Of a stretch of DNA of 8,403 bases, positions 1 to 6,167 are shown one piece after another. A program made the translations under genes and the position numbers. The stretch comes from Bacteroidales bacterium Bact_23 (GTDB taxonomy: Bacteria > Bacteroidota > Bacteroidia > Bacteroidales > Lentimicrobiaceae). Positions within the stretch are counted from its first letter, which is position 1, and each line of letters starts with the position of its first letter. The stretch covers positions 4,090 through 12,492 of the forward strand of contig LUZO01000164.1 of the NCBI GenBank assembly GCA_001603685.1, written 5' to 3'. Below the pieces are notes generated by a model that ran no database searches, was not told the origin of the DNA, and saw only the letters and a list, made by a program, of their open reading frames with translations.

Positions 1-2079
1 GCTCTGCCCCACGGCAGCGAATGGATGACCACCGAACAGATTCCGGTGAAGCCGGTTTTCACACCGGCCGACCTTGAAAAGATGGAGCACCTGAACTACG
101 GTGCCGGACAGCCGCCTTTCCTCCGCGGGCCATACAGCACCATGTATGTGATGCGCCCCTGGACCATCCGCCAGTATGCCGGATTCTCCACCGCCGAAGA
201 ATCGAACGCTTTCTACCGCCGCAACCTGGCAGCCGGACAGATGGGCCTTTCCGTTGCCTTTGACCTGGCTACACACCGCGGCTACGACTCCGACCACGAA
301 CGCGTGGTGGGTGATGTGGGAAAAGCGGGAGTTGCCATCGACTCCATCCTCGATATGAAAATCCTCTTCGACCAGATTCCGCTGGATAAGATGTCGGTTT
401 CGATGACCATGAACGGAGCGGTGCTTCCGGTAATGGCATTCTACATCGTAGCCGCCGAAGAGCAGGGCGTTCCCCTCGAGAAACTGAGCGGAACCATTCA
501 GAACGACATTCTGAAGGAGTTTATGGTGCGCAACACCTACATCTATCCGCCTATCCCCAGCATGAAGATCATCGCCGATATTTTTGAGTTCACTTCCAAA
601 AACATGAAGAAGTTCAACTCAATCTCCATCAGCGGTTACCATATGCAGGAAGCCGGCGCCACCGCCGACATCGAGCTGGCCTACACCCTTGCCGACGGCC
701 TTGAGTACCTGCGCACCGGTATCCAGGCCGGAATTCCGGTGGATGCCTTTGCTCCCCGCCTCTCCTTCTTCTGGGGAATCGGTATGAACCACTTTATGGA
801 GATTGCCAAGATGCGCGCCGCACGACTGCTGTGGGCGAAGATCGTCAACCAGTTCAACCCGAAGGATCCCAAATCGCTGGCGCTGCGTACCCACTCACAG
901 ACATCGGGATGGAGCCTTACCGAGCAGGATCCCTTCAACAATGTAACCCGTACCGCCGTTGAAGCGCTTGCCAGCGCCCTGGGGCACACCCAGAGTCTGC
1001 ACACCAACGCACTCGACGAAGCCATCGCGCTGCCCACCGATTTCTCGGCTCGCATTGCACGAAACACCCAGATCTACCTGCAGGAAGAGACCAACATCAC
1101 CCGCGTGGTTGACCCCTGGGCCGGCTCCTACTACATTGAGTCGCTTACCCATGAGATTGCCCACAAGGCATGGAAGCTGATTCAGGAGGTTGAAGAGCTC
1201 GGCGGAATGGCAAAAGCCATCGAGACAGGCATTCCCAAGATGCGCATCGAAGAGGCAGCAGCCCGCAAACAGGCACGCATCGACTCAGGCCGCGATACCA
1301 TCGTTGGCGTGAACAAATACCGTCTGGATAAGGAAGACCCCATCGAAACACTGGAGGTTGACAATACCGCCGTTCGCGAAGCTCAGATCAGGCGTCTCGC
1401 CGAACTGCGCGCCAACCGCAACAACGAAGAGGTAGAGGCTGCACTCAACGCCCTTACCCGCGCCGCCGAAACCGGCGAAGGCAATCTGCTTGCACTCTCC
1501 ATCGAGGCGGCACGCAAACGCGCTTCGCTGGGAGAAATTTCAATGGCACTCGAAAAAGTTTATGGAAGGTACAAAGCCGTGATACGATCAATTTCAGGAG
1601 TTTACTCCTCAGAATCGGCCGACGACAGCAGCTTCAGAAAGGCATGCGAAATGGCTGATAAATTTGCAGAAATCGAGGGCCGCCGCCCCCGCATTATGAT
1701 TGCCAAAATGGGCCAGGACGGCCACGACCGCGGAGCCAAAGTGGTGGCTACCGGCTATGCCGACATCGGTTTTGATGTGGACATCGGACCACTGTTCCAG
1801 ACGCCCGCCGAAGCCGCACGCCAGGCCGTTGAAAACGATGTGCATGTACTGGGCGTCTCCAGCCTTGCCGCCGGACATAAAACCCTGGTACCGCAGGTAA
1901 TCGAAGAGCTGAAAAAGCTCGGCCGCGAGGATATTATGGTCATCGTCGGCGGCGTAATCCCGCCCCAGGATTATGACTTCCTCTACAAAGCCGGCGCTAT
2001 GGCCATCTTCGGCCCCGGCTCGGTAATCTCGGAAGCGGCAATCAAAATGCTCGAAATTATGATCGAAGCACATAAGTAA
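1..2079 (+). CDS. mutB: Methylmalonyl-CoA mutase large (catalytic) subunit, 5'-truncated by window edge
   Basis: Cytoplasmic adenosylcobalamin enzyme interconverting (R)-methylmalonyl-CoA and succinyl-CoA, used in propionate formation or assimilation. The reading frame is open from base 1, and the residues before the first ATG (25) align with the inside of Bacteroides-type MutB (a conserved W-M-T-x-E-Q-I stretch). The real start is therefore upstream, probably some 20-30 codons away. Counting from the internal Met at 25, the substrate-binding TIM barrel covers about residues 20-540. It contains RQYAGF (Tyr51), FMVRNTYI (Arg codon 529-531) and GYHMQEAG (His codon 640-642), which match the active-site Tyr, Arg and His of the Propionibacterium enzyme. 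The C-terminal cobalamin-binding domain has DGHDRG, whose His (codon 1723-1725) is the lower cobalt ligand, then SSL (1858-1866) and the GG pair (1948-1953). In this phylum the small subunit mutA normally precedes it, but it would lie outside the window. Nothing is broken. Identity is very secure. Confidence 0.97.
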   Translation, partial: ALPHGSEWMTTEQIPVKPVFTPADLEKMEHLNYGAGQPPFLRGPYSTMYVMRPWTIRQYAGFSTAEESNAFYRRNLAAGQMGLSVAFDLATHRGYDSDHERVVGDVGKAGVAIDSILDMKILFDQIPLDKMSVSMTMNGAVLPVMAFYIVAAEEQGVPLEKLSGTIQNDILKEFMVRNTYIYPPIPSMKIIADIFEFTSKNMKKFNSISISGYHMQEAGATADIELAYTLADGLEYLRTGIQAGIPVDAFAPRLSFFWGIGMNHFMEIAKMRAARLLWAKIVNQFNPKDPKSLALRTHSQTSGWSLTEQDPFNNVTRTAVEALASALGHTQSLHTNALDEAIALPTDFSARIARNTQIYLQEETNITRVVDPWAGSYYIESLTHEIAHKAWKLIQEVEELGGMAKAIETGIPKMRIEEAAARKQARIDSGRDTIVGVNKYRLDKEDPIETLEVDNTAVREAQIRRLAELRANRNNEEVEAALNALTRAAETGEGNLLALSIEAARKRASLGEISMALEKVYGRYKAVIRSISGVYSSESADDSSFRKACEMADKFAEIEGRRPRIMIAKMGQDGHDRGAKVVATGYADIGFDVDIGPLFQTPAEAARQAVENDVHVLGVSSLAAGHKTLVPQVIEELKKLGREDIMVIVGGVIPPQDYDFLYKAGAMAIFGPGSVISEAAIKMLEIMIEAHK

Positions 2080-2101
2080 GATTTTTCGGGCTTATAACCA
2101 C

Positions 2102-2136
2102 AGAGAGGGAATTCATTGGAGTTCCCTCTTTTTTTT
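2102..2136 (+). terminator. Intrinsic terminator of mutB
   Basis: An AGAGGGAA arm (2104-2111) pairs with TTCCCTCT (2122-2129). The stem extends outward by a G-T and an A-T pair and inward by three more pairs to an ATTG tetraloop, about 13 bp in total. It is followed immediately by an unbroken T run to 2136. It sits 22 nt after the mutB stop codon, so mutB is the last gene of its transcript. Confidence 0.88.
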
Positions 2137-2155
2137 GGGCTGAAAGCCGGATATC

Positions 2156-2253
2156 GGAGGTCGGAAGTCGGAAGTCAGAGGTGAGATTTCAGAGATGAGA
2201 TATGAGAGGTGAGAAGGAAAAAGGAAAAAGATAAAAGGAAAAAGTATGAAAAG
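2156..2253. repeat. Degenerate heptamer tract, purine-rich on + strand
   Basis: Read in sevens from 2156, the sequence gives GGAGGTC, GGAAGTC, GGAAGTC, AGAGGTG, AGATTTC, AGAGATG, AGATATG, AGAGGTG, AGAAGGA, AAAAGGA, AAAAGAT, AAAAGGA, AAAAGTA and TGAAAAG. The phase never slips over fourteen units, although the unit sequence drifts gradually. No coding signal accompanies it. Confidence 0.8.
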
Positions 2254-2265
2254 TCCCGGAGGGAC
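2253..2265. repeat. Short perfect hairpin GTCCC-GGA-GGGAC
   Basis: GTCCC (2253-2257) and GGGAC (2261-2265) flank a GGA loop. The hairpin lies between the two heptamer tracts and interrupts their phase. It is followed by GACCTTATCGTTTGC, with no T run, so it is not a terminator. It resembles a GTCCC..GGGAC intergenic repeat I recall from Bacteroidales genomes; family membership is unproven. Confidence 0.5.
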
Positions 2266-2285
2266 GACCTTATCGTTTGCCTGGA

Positions 2286-2362
2286 TAAGAGGTAGGAAGT
2301 AAGAGGTAGGAAGGAGGAATGAATAATGAATAATGAATAATGAATAATGAATAATGAATAAT
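2286..2362. repeat. Second heptamer tract ending in six exact GAATAAT copies
   Basis: From 2286 the sevens read TAAGAGG, TAGGAAG, TAAGAGG, TAGGAAG and GAGGAAT, then six identical GAATAAT units (2321-2362), all in one phase. The first four form two copies of a 14-bp unit. The exact copies look recently expanded, while the 5' units look like older or different versions. On the minus strand the same bases read ATTATTC repeats, which explains the repetitive FIIHYSL-type translation of that strand. Confidence 0.88.
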
Positions 2363-2549
2363 GCGCCAACAGGCGCTGCATCCGCCAGAGGCGGACCGAC
2401 GCCTGTGGCGGATGGTGCAAATGCCACGGCCATCGGCCGTGGCTTCAAATCTTCATCCGCCGTGGTGGAGCGCCGTCAAGCGCTTCAAATTCTCATCCGC
2501 CAGAGGCGGACTCATCCGCCGCGGCGGAGCGCCGTCAGGCGCTTCAAAT
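2363..2549. repeat. Cluster of GC-rich palindromes (REP-like)
   Basis: At least six back-to-back hairpins are present. They are GCGCC-AACA-GGCGC (2363-2376), TCCGCC-AGA-GGCGGA (2381-2395 and an identical copy at 2496-2510), a 9-bp stem GCCACGGCC/GGCCGTGGC with an ATC loop (2423-2443), a TCCGCC/GGTGGA hairpin with one G-T pair (2456-2469), the perfect palindrome TCCGCCGCGGCGGA (2515-2528), and GCGCC-GTCA-GGCGC (2529-2542). Stems reuse the words TCCGCC/GGCGGA and GCGCC/GGCGC with variable loops. No open frame is conserved across them and no terminal T run follows. Confidence 0.85.
2453..2549 (+). repeat. 38-bp imperfect direct repeat within the palindrome cluster
   Basis: Bases 2453-2490 and 2512-2549 match at 35 of 38 positions. 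Both copies start TCATCCGCC, contain GGAGCGCCGTCA and end GCGCTTCAAAT. The right copy holds perfect hairpins. Two of the three differences in the left copy weaken a stem (one C-G to G-T wobble, one C-A mismatch) and the third lies in a loop. A TCCGCC-AGA-GGCGGA hairpin separates the copies. Confidence 0.85.
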
Positions 2550-2561
2550 CTTCAAATTTTT

Positions 2562-2569
2562 TATCTTTG
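2562..2569 (+). promoter_or_regulatory. Bacteroidetes -7 promoter box (TATCTTTG) before the DUF4838 gene
   Basis: TATCTTTG fits the phylum's TAnnTTTG consensus and lies 19 nt before the ATG at 2589, implying a leader of only about 12 nt. No convincing TTTG/TTG -33 element is seen at the right distance, because that position falls in the palindrome cluster. Tentative. Confidence 0.4.
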
Positions 2570-2588
2570 ATTCTCAAATCCCAACGCC

Positions 2589-4841
2589 ATGAAACCCTTT
2601 GCCAATTTATTGCTGATACTCTCCATTTGCATTGCCATTCCCGTTCAGGCTCAGAAACATAAAATCACCAGTGCCGGGAAGGCATACTATTCCATAATCA
2701 TTGACCGGGATTCCGATTCCCTTACCCAATTTGCGGCGGATGAGCTACAGGACTACCTGTTTAAAATCACCAATACCCGGGTGAAGATATCAAACCGGCC
2801 GGCAGCCAGATACAAATCCATTTTTCTTGGAAAAGAGTGGTTCACCAAAAAGGCGCAATATGAGCAGCTTGAACGGCTCAACAACGACGGCTTCTGCATC
2901 TTCAGCGAAGACAGCCATTTTTACCTTGGCGGGAAGCAGCCGCTGGGAACGGTTTATGCCGTTTATACCCTGCTTCAGGATTATGCCGGCTGCCTCTGGT
3001 TTGGCAACGACGAGATCTTTGTCCCTGAAAACGAAGCGCTTGCCCTGCCCGATATCGCCCTCTTCACCCAGCCCGATTTCAGCTTCCGCCACCCTGCTTT
3101 CCCGGACCGCAACAAGCAGGAGTACTACCTCCCCACCCGCACCAATCCGCAGGACGACTGGGGCATGTTCGTGCACACCTTCCACCGGCTGATGCCGCCC
3201 GACAGGTATTTCGACCGGCATCCCGAATACTACTCCCTGGTCAACGGCAAGCGCATTCGCGACGGCCAGCTCTGCCTCGGCAATCCGGAGGTAATCCGCA
3301 TCCTTACCGAAAACCTGAGGGAAGAGATGGCTAAAAAGCCGGAATGCACCTATTGGTCGGTGTCGCAAAACGACTGCATAAACTACTGCGAATGTGATCA
3401 TTGCCAGGAGCTGTACGACAAATACGGCAGCTTCTCGGGCGCCTATGTGCATATGGCCAATCAGATTGCGCGACAGTTCCCCGACAAGCAGATCTCCACC
3501 CTCGCCTACCAGTTTACCCGTTCGGCACCCACCGCCATTGTCCCGGACAGCAATGTGAACATCATGTTCTGCTCCATAGAATGCAACCGCAGCCGGCCCC
3601 TCGCCGTCGATCCGCGAAGCGCCGACTTCGTAAAGGATATGAAAGACTGGACAAAGCTGACCAAAAACATCATTATGTGGGACTATGTGGTCCAGTTCAA
3701 GACCTTCACCTGCCCTTTCCCCAATTTCAGGGTTATCCAGCCGAACATTCAGCTGTTCCGCGACCATGGCATTCCGATGATGTTCCAGCAGGGAAGCGGC
3801 ATTTCATGGTCGGACTTTTATGAGTACAAACAGGCGCTTATTGCCCGTTTGCTCTGGGATGCCGATCTGGATGAGCCGGCTTTCCGGAAGCATTTCTTCA
3901 ACCTCTTCTACGGCGCCGCCGCTCCGGTTATGCTCGAATATTTCGATCTGGTACATGACGAAATGGATAAACAGGCCGATGATCGCGACCTTGACATCTA
4001 TGGTTATCCGGTTCTCTACTCTTCCTGGTTTCTGAAGCCGGAACTGCTGAAGCGCTACAGTGCCTTGATGGACCGCGCCGAAGCACTGGTGGCGGATGAT
4101 CCCGTAAGGCACAATAGGGTACTCCGCCAGCGCTCCACCGTTGATTTCGCCATGGCGGATATCGCCCTCAACCTGAACTCGCCGGAGCTTTCATTCTTCA
4201 AAACGGAAAACGGCCGGAAAATCATCGATCCGGAGATGGAAGCGCTGCTCGGCAGGTTTGTGAGCAACTGCAAGGCTACCGGAATCCGCTCCATTGACGA
4301 AAACAGGTATGCGCCCGAAATATACAGAGATCAGGCAATGAGCATTGCAAACATGGCTGTAAGAGCCAATAAGGCAGCCGGAAAGAAGATTGTTTCACTC
4401 ACGCCGTACAGCCCCAAACTCGATGTTGGCGGCGAAAAGGCACTGACCGACGGGCGTTTCGGCGGGCAGCACTTCCGGCTCAACTGGCTGGGCTATGAAG
4501 CCAACGATATGGAGGTGCTGATCGATTTCGAAAAACCTGAAACCTTCAGCCGGGTGGAAACCAACTTTTTCCTCGACCTGGTAAGCTGGATATTCCTGCC
4601 GCTGGAGGTCAGGATTGAGGTATCGGACGACGGCAAAGCGTTCAGGACGGTTTACGATGAAAAGATTCCCGAGCCGGAGCGGAGCTTTGGGCAGAAGCCG
4701 GTGCATTTCAGTTTCAGCTTCCCGGAAACCACCGCCCGTTACATGAAAGTGACCGCCGTCAGCTACAAATACTGCCCGGCATGGCATCGCGGCGCCAACC
4801 AGCCCGCCTGGATCTGCATTGATGAACTGGTGGTGGAATAA
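2589..4841 (+). CDS. Secreted DUF4838 (glycosidase-like) protein with C-terminal discoidin-like domain
   Basis: A 750-residue exported protein. Residues 1-21 form a signal peptide (Lys, hydrophobic run, VQA before Gln). Residues about 30-155 resemble the non-catalytic alpha/beta domain that precedes the barrel in GH67/GH20-type enzymes (AADELQDYL, then PLGTVYAVYTLLQDYAGCLWF). Residues about 185-460 match DUF4838, including the family signature YWSVSQND followed by Cys267, Cys269 and Cys272 (C-x-C-x2-C; Cys263 is nearby). About 480-600 looks helical, and about 605-750 looks like an F5/8-type C (discoidin) beta-sandwich that could bind sugar. DUF4838 has no activity that I can assign; a role on complex glycans is inference from the architecture and from Bacteroidetes biology. 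No SusC/SusD, sulfatase or regulator gene is adjacent. No type IX sorting domain is evident, so a periplasmic location is likely. The ATG lacks a Shine-Dalgarno, which is usual here. Confidence 0.88.
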   Translation: MKPFANLLLILSICIAIPVQAQKHKITSAGKAYYSIIIDRDSDSLTQFAADELQDYLFKITNTRVKISNRPAARYKSIFLGKEWFTKKAQYEQLERLNNDGFCIFSEDSHFYLGGKQPLGTVYAVYTLLQDYAGCLWFGNDEIFVPENEALALPDIALFTQPDFSFRHPAFPDRNKQEYYLPTRTNPQDDWGMFVHTFHRLMPPDRYFDRHPEYYSLVNGKRIRDGQLCLGNPEVIRILTENLREEMAKKPECTYWSVSQNDCINYCECDHCQELYDKYGSFSGAYVHMANQIARQFPDKQISTLAYQFTRSAPTAIVPDSNVNIMFCSIECNRSRPLAVDPRSADFVKDMKDWTKLTKNIIMWDYVVQFKTFTCPFPNFRVIQPNIQLFRDHGIPMMFQQGSGISWSDFYEYKQALIARLLWDADLDEPAFRKHFFNLFYGAAAPVMLEYFDLVHDEMDKQADDRDLDIYGYPVLYSSWFLKPELLKRYSALMDRAEALVADDPVRHNRVLRQRSTVDFAMADIALNLNSPELSFFKTENGRKIIDPEMEALLGRFVSNCKATGIRSIDENRYAPEIYRDQAMSIANMAVRANKAAGKKIVSLTPYSPKLDVGGEKALTDGRFGGQHFRLNWLGYEANDMEVLIDFEKPETFSRVETNFFLDLVSWIFLPLEVRIEVSDDGKAFRTVYDEKIPEPERSFGQKPVHFSFSFPETTARYMKVTAVSYKYCPAWHRGANQPAWICIDELVVE

Positions 4842-4845
4842 TTTC

Positions 4846-4863
4846 ACTGCCAGACAGTTTTTT
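4846..4863 (+). terminator. Weak possible terminator after the DUF4838 gene
   Basis: ACTG (4846-4849) and CAGT (4855-4858) can pair around CCAGA, and six T follow (4858-4863), just after the stop codon. A stem of only four pairs is poor, and the T run also abuts the proposed promoter of the next gene, so this may be chance. Confidence 0.25.
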
Positions 4864-4864
4864 G

Positions 4865-4895
4865 TTGTAACTACCGTATTGATTTCCGAAATTTG
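4865..4895 (+). promoter_or_regulatory. Possible Bacteroidetes-type promoter of the exonuclease gene
   Basis: TTG at 4865-4867 and GAAATTTG at 4888-4895 (one mismatch to TAnnTTTG) are 20 nt apart, the spacing expected for -33/-7 elements of this phylum. The predicted start of transcription would leave a leader of about 40 nt before the ATG at 4944. Confidence 0.4.
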
Positions 4896-4933
4896 CAGAC
4901 AGCGGACTGAAACAAACCACACAAACCAACACC

Positions 4934-4941
4934 GGAGGAAG
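4934..4941 (+). promoter_or_regulatory. Strong Shine-Dalgarno GGAGGAAG
   Basis: GGAGGAAG ends 2 nt before the ATG, with its GGAGG core 5 nt away. It is much closer to the consensus than anything in front of the other genes here and fixes the start at 4944. Confidence 0.6.
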
Positions 4942-4943
4942 AT

Positions 4944-5540
4944 ATGCCTTTTCTTGTCGTTGACCTTGAGATGAGCGGCCCGGAGCCGGGCTACCACGAA
5001 ATCATACAAATCGGGGCGGTACTGCTGAATGACAACTGGGTGGAGCTTGGCACCTACCTCAGCAATGTCTATCCCGAAAATCAGGAGGCATTTACCTCGG
5101 CTGCCGAGAAAATTCACGGCCTTTCGCTCGAGGATCTTCAGGATGCCCCGATGATTTATGAGATGCTCGAGGATTTTGAGAAATGGATCCGAAAGCTGCT
5201 GAAGCGCCCGAACGGCGATCTGCGCGACCTGGTCATCTGCGGGCAAAGCGTCATCTTCGATGTGAACTTTCTGAAATTCGCCTACAGCGGCGAAAATATG
5301 GAGTGGCCCTTCAGCAACAAACTGATCGACCTGCACACCATCGCCTACTACACCTTCCGTATCCTTGAAGCCAACGGAAAAACGGTTCCGCGCTCGCTCA
5401 GCCTGAAGGCGATCTCGGCCTGGTTTGGCTTCGAACGCGAAGGCGAAACCCACAATGCGCTGGAAGACTCGCAGTTAACCATGCTCTGCCTGCAGCAATT
5501 CTTCAAAATGGCTGCCAGATTCAGGATTACGGATCAATAA
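4944..5540 (+). CDS. DEDDh-family 3'-5' exonuclease (DnaQ/RNase T superfamily)
   Basis: A 198-residue single-domain cytoplasmic nuclease that should remove nucleotides from 3' ends of DNA or RNA using two metal ions. All three Exo motifs are present: Exo I VVDLEMSG with Asp7 and Glu9, Exo II GQSVIFDVNFL with Asp106, and Exo III HNALEDSQ with His170 and Asp175. The His five residues before the last Asp defines the DEDDh type. IIQIGAV (20-26) and IHGL (57-60) are typical superfamily secondary motifs. Length suits RNase T or stand-alone DnaQ epsilon-like proteins. There is no helicase, polymerase or UvrC-like extension, so the substrate cannot be decided from sequence; the oligoribonuclease and epsilon-subunit labels are both possible but unproven. 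It is separated from its neighbours by 102 and 146 nt and is probably transcribed alone. Confidence 0.88.
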   Translation: MPFLVVDLEMSGPEPGYHEIIQIGAVLLNDNWVELGTYLSNVYPENQEAFTSAAEKIHGLSLEDLQDAPMIYEMLEDFEKWIRKLLKRPNGDLRDLVICGQSVIFDVNFLKFAYSGENMEWPFSNKLIDLHTIAYYTFRILEANGKTVPRSLSLKAISAWFGFEREGETHNALEDSQLTMLCLQQFFKMAARFRITDQ

Positions 5541-5654
5541 ATATTTTTTCAGAGTCTTGTTGTTTGCGAATGTAAAATTTCTTTATATTGCAGCACATTT
5601 GAAGAATGTCTGAAAATAATTGATAATTCACTGTATATAGCCCGCGGTATTTAG

Positions 5655-5662
5655 TAATTTTG
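5655..5662 (+). promoter_or_regulatory. Bacteroidetes -7 promoter box (TAATTTTG)
   Basis: TAATTTTG exactly fits TAnnTTTG in an AT-rich 146-bp intergenic region. A weak CTG lies 21 nt upstream at 5631-5633. Transcription would begin near 5669, leaving a short leader to the ATG at 5687. The box overlaps the in-frame TTG at 5660, which argues against that codon being a translation start. Confidence 0.5.
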
Positions 5663-5675
5663 ACCAATATTTTGC

Positions 5676-5680
5676 AGGAG
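5676..5680 (+). promoter_or_regulatory. Ribosome binding site AGGAG deciding the 5687 start
   Basis: AGGAG lies 6 nt before ATG 5687, a standard spacing. Upstream in-frame TTG codons have no such signal. Confidence 0.55.
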
Positions 5681-5686
5681 AATGCC

Positions 5687-6124
5687 ATGACAACCGATGA
5701 TTCTCATATTCGCCGGATAGCGGATTCCATTTTCAGGGATCACAGTTACCTGTTCCCTTCGCCATATCCTGACATTCCCCTGAATACCACCATGGTGAAG
5801 GATGCCATGGCCGCCGACGGCATTGAGCCGAATGAGGAAGATTTACCTGCAATCATGGACAGGATTGAGCTTGAACTGGCATCTATGGTACCGCTGAACT
5901 GGAACAATTACGGAACCATCGCCATTCTGCTTAACCGGAACTACCCGGATGAGGATATGAAGGTCATCAGCATTCCGCGTATAACCGAACTGGTTACGGG
6001 CCTGCCCAATTTCTCCGACCCGGAAAAGCCCGACGAAGATACCCTGAACTACATCATCTACACCTGGATCAGCCTGAACGACGACTATGCCGACTTCCCG
6101 GAAGATGAAGGATGGGATTTCTGA
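5687..6124 (+). CDS. IscX-like C-terminal domain protein (145 aa, extended N-terminus)
   Basis: A 145-residue acidic, soluble protein with no signal peptide or membrane segment. Residues about 70-130 line up almost gaplessly with E. coli IscX (YfhJ), a 66-residue acidic partner of the IscS cysteine desulfurase implicated in iron supply or regulation of Fe-S assembly. Shared features are a Trp at the domain start (Trp72), Ile79, YPDxD (87-91), a following Ile/Val, a Leu-x-x-Phe pair (LPNF, 106-109) before an acidic stretch, and the Trp near the end (YTWISL). The first 70 residues (two probable helices around PYPDIPL) are not part of classical IscX and I do not recognise them. No iscS, iscU, hscA, fdx or suf gene is nearby, unlike the usual iscX context. 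The domain match is from recalled alignment, so the family is likely but the function is inferred. The tail is strongly acidic (DDYADFPEDE). Confidence 0.68.
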   Translation: MTTDDSHIRRIADSIFRDHSYLFPSPYPDIPLNTTMVKDAMAADGIEPNEEDLPAIMDRIELELASMVPLNWNNYGTIAILLNRNYPDEDMKVISIPRITELVTGLPNFSDPEKPDEDTLNYIIYTWISLNDDYADFPEDEGWDF

Positions 6125-6167
6125 CTCTTCCATCCACCCTGTTGTTTATTTTTTAAAAGATACTCCG

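Larger units (their letters stand above)
2137..2588. other. Gene-free intergenic repeat mosaic
   Basis: About 450 bp between the mutB terminator and the DUF4838 gene carry no credible gene. Open frames here translate only into repeat-derived low-complexity peptides. The region is layered: a purine-rich 7-bp-periodic tract (2156-2253), a GTCCC/GGGAC hairpin (2253-2265), a second 7-bp-periodic tract ending in exact GAATAAT copies (2286-2362), a cluster of GC-rich palindromes (2363-2549), and a short stretch with TTCAAAT repeats leading into a promoter-like box. Composition differs sharply from both flanking genes. From memory, similar heptamer and palindrome debris is frequent between genes in Bacteroidetes genomes. 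Confidence 0.8.

Noticed and set aside
25..27. ATG at 25 as the mutB start
   Set aside because: The frame is open to the window edge, and the residues before the ATG, including a conserved Trp, continue the homology. The Met is internal.
2253..2265. GTCCC/GGGAC hairpin as a terminator
   Set aside because: No T run follows on either strand, and no gene ends close by other than mutB, which already has its own terminator.
2321..2362. GAATAAT array as a CRISPR or iteron origin
   Set aside because: The 7-bp units are contiguous with no spacers, far too short for CRISPR, and no rep or cas gene is near.
2113..2448. Minus-strand open frames over the intergenic region
   Set aside because: The translation is repeat-derived (FIIHYSL-type and SYLLPL-type peptides from 7-bp repeats) and includes the terminator. 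It is not a gene.
2354..2662. + strand open frame running from the repeats into the DUF4838 gene
   Set aside because: It is made of palindrome repeats and then reads the DUF4838 start out of frame, past its signal peptide.
2790..3767. Minus-strand open frame (325 codons) inside the DUF4838 gene
   Set aside because: Fully antisense to a well-supported secreted protein; no family similarity.
4395..5453. Minus-strand open frame (352 codons) spanning the end of the DUF4838 gene and the exonuclease
   Set aside because: It crosses two real + strand genes and their gap. It is a shadow caused by GC-rich third codon positions, with no motif or start signal.
5660..5662. TTG as the start of the IscX-like gene
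   Set aside because: It falls inside the proposed TAATTTTG promoter box and lacks a ribosome site. The ATG at 5687 has AGGAG 6 nt upstream.
6087..6089. Upstream ATG for the DUF4919 gene
   Set aside because: It overlaps the preceding gene by 38 nt and would place 27 polar residues before an otherwise perfect signal peptide.
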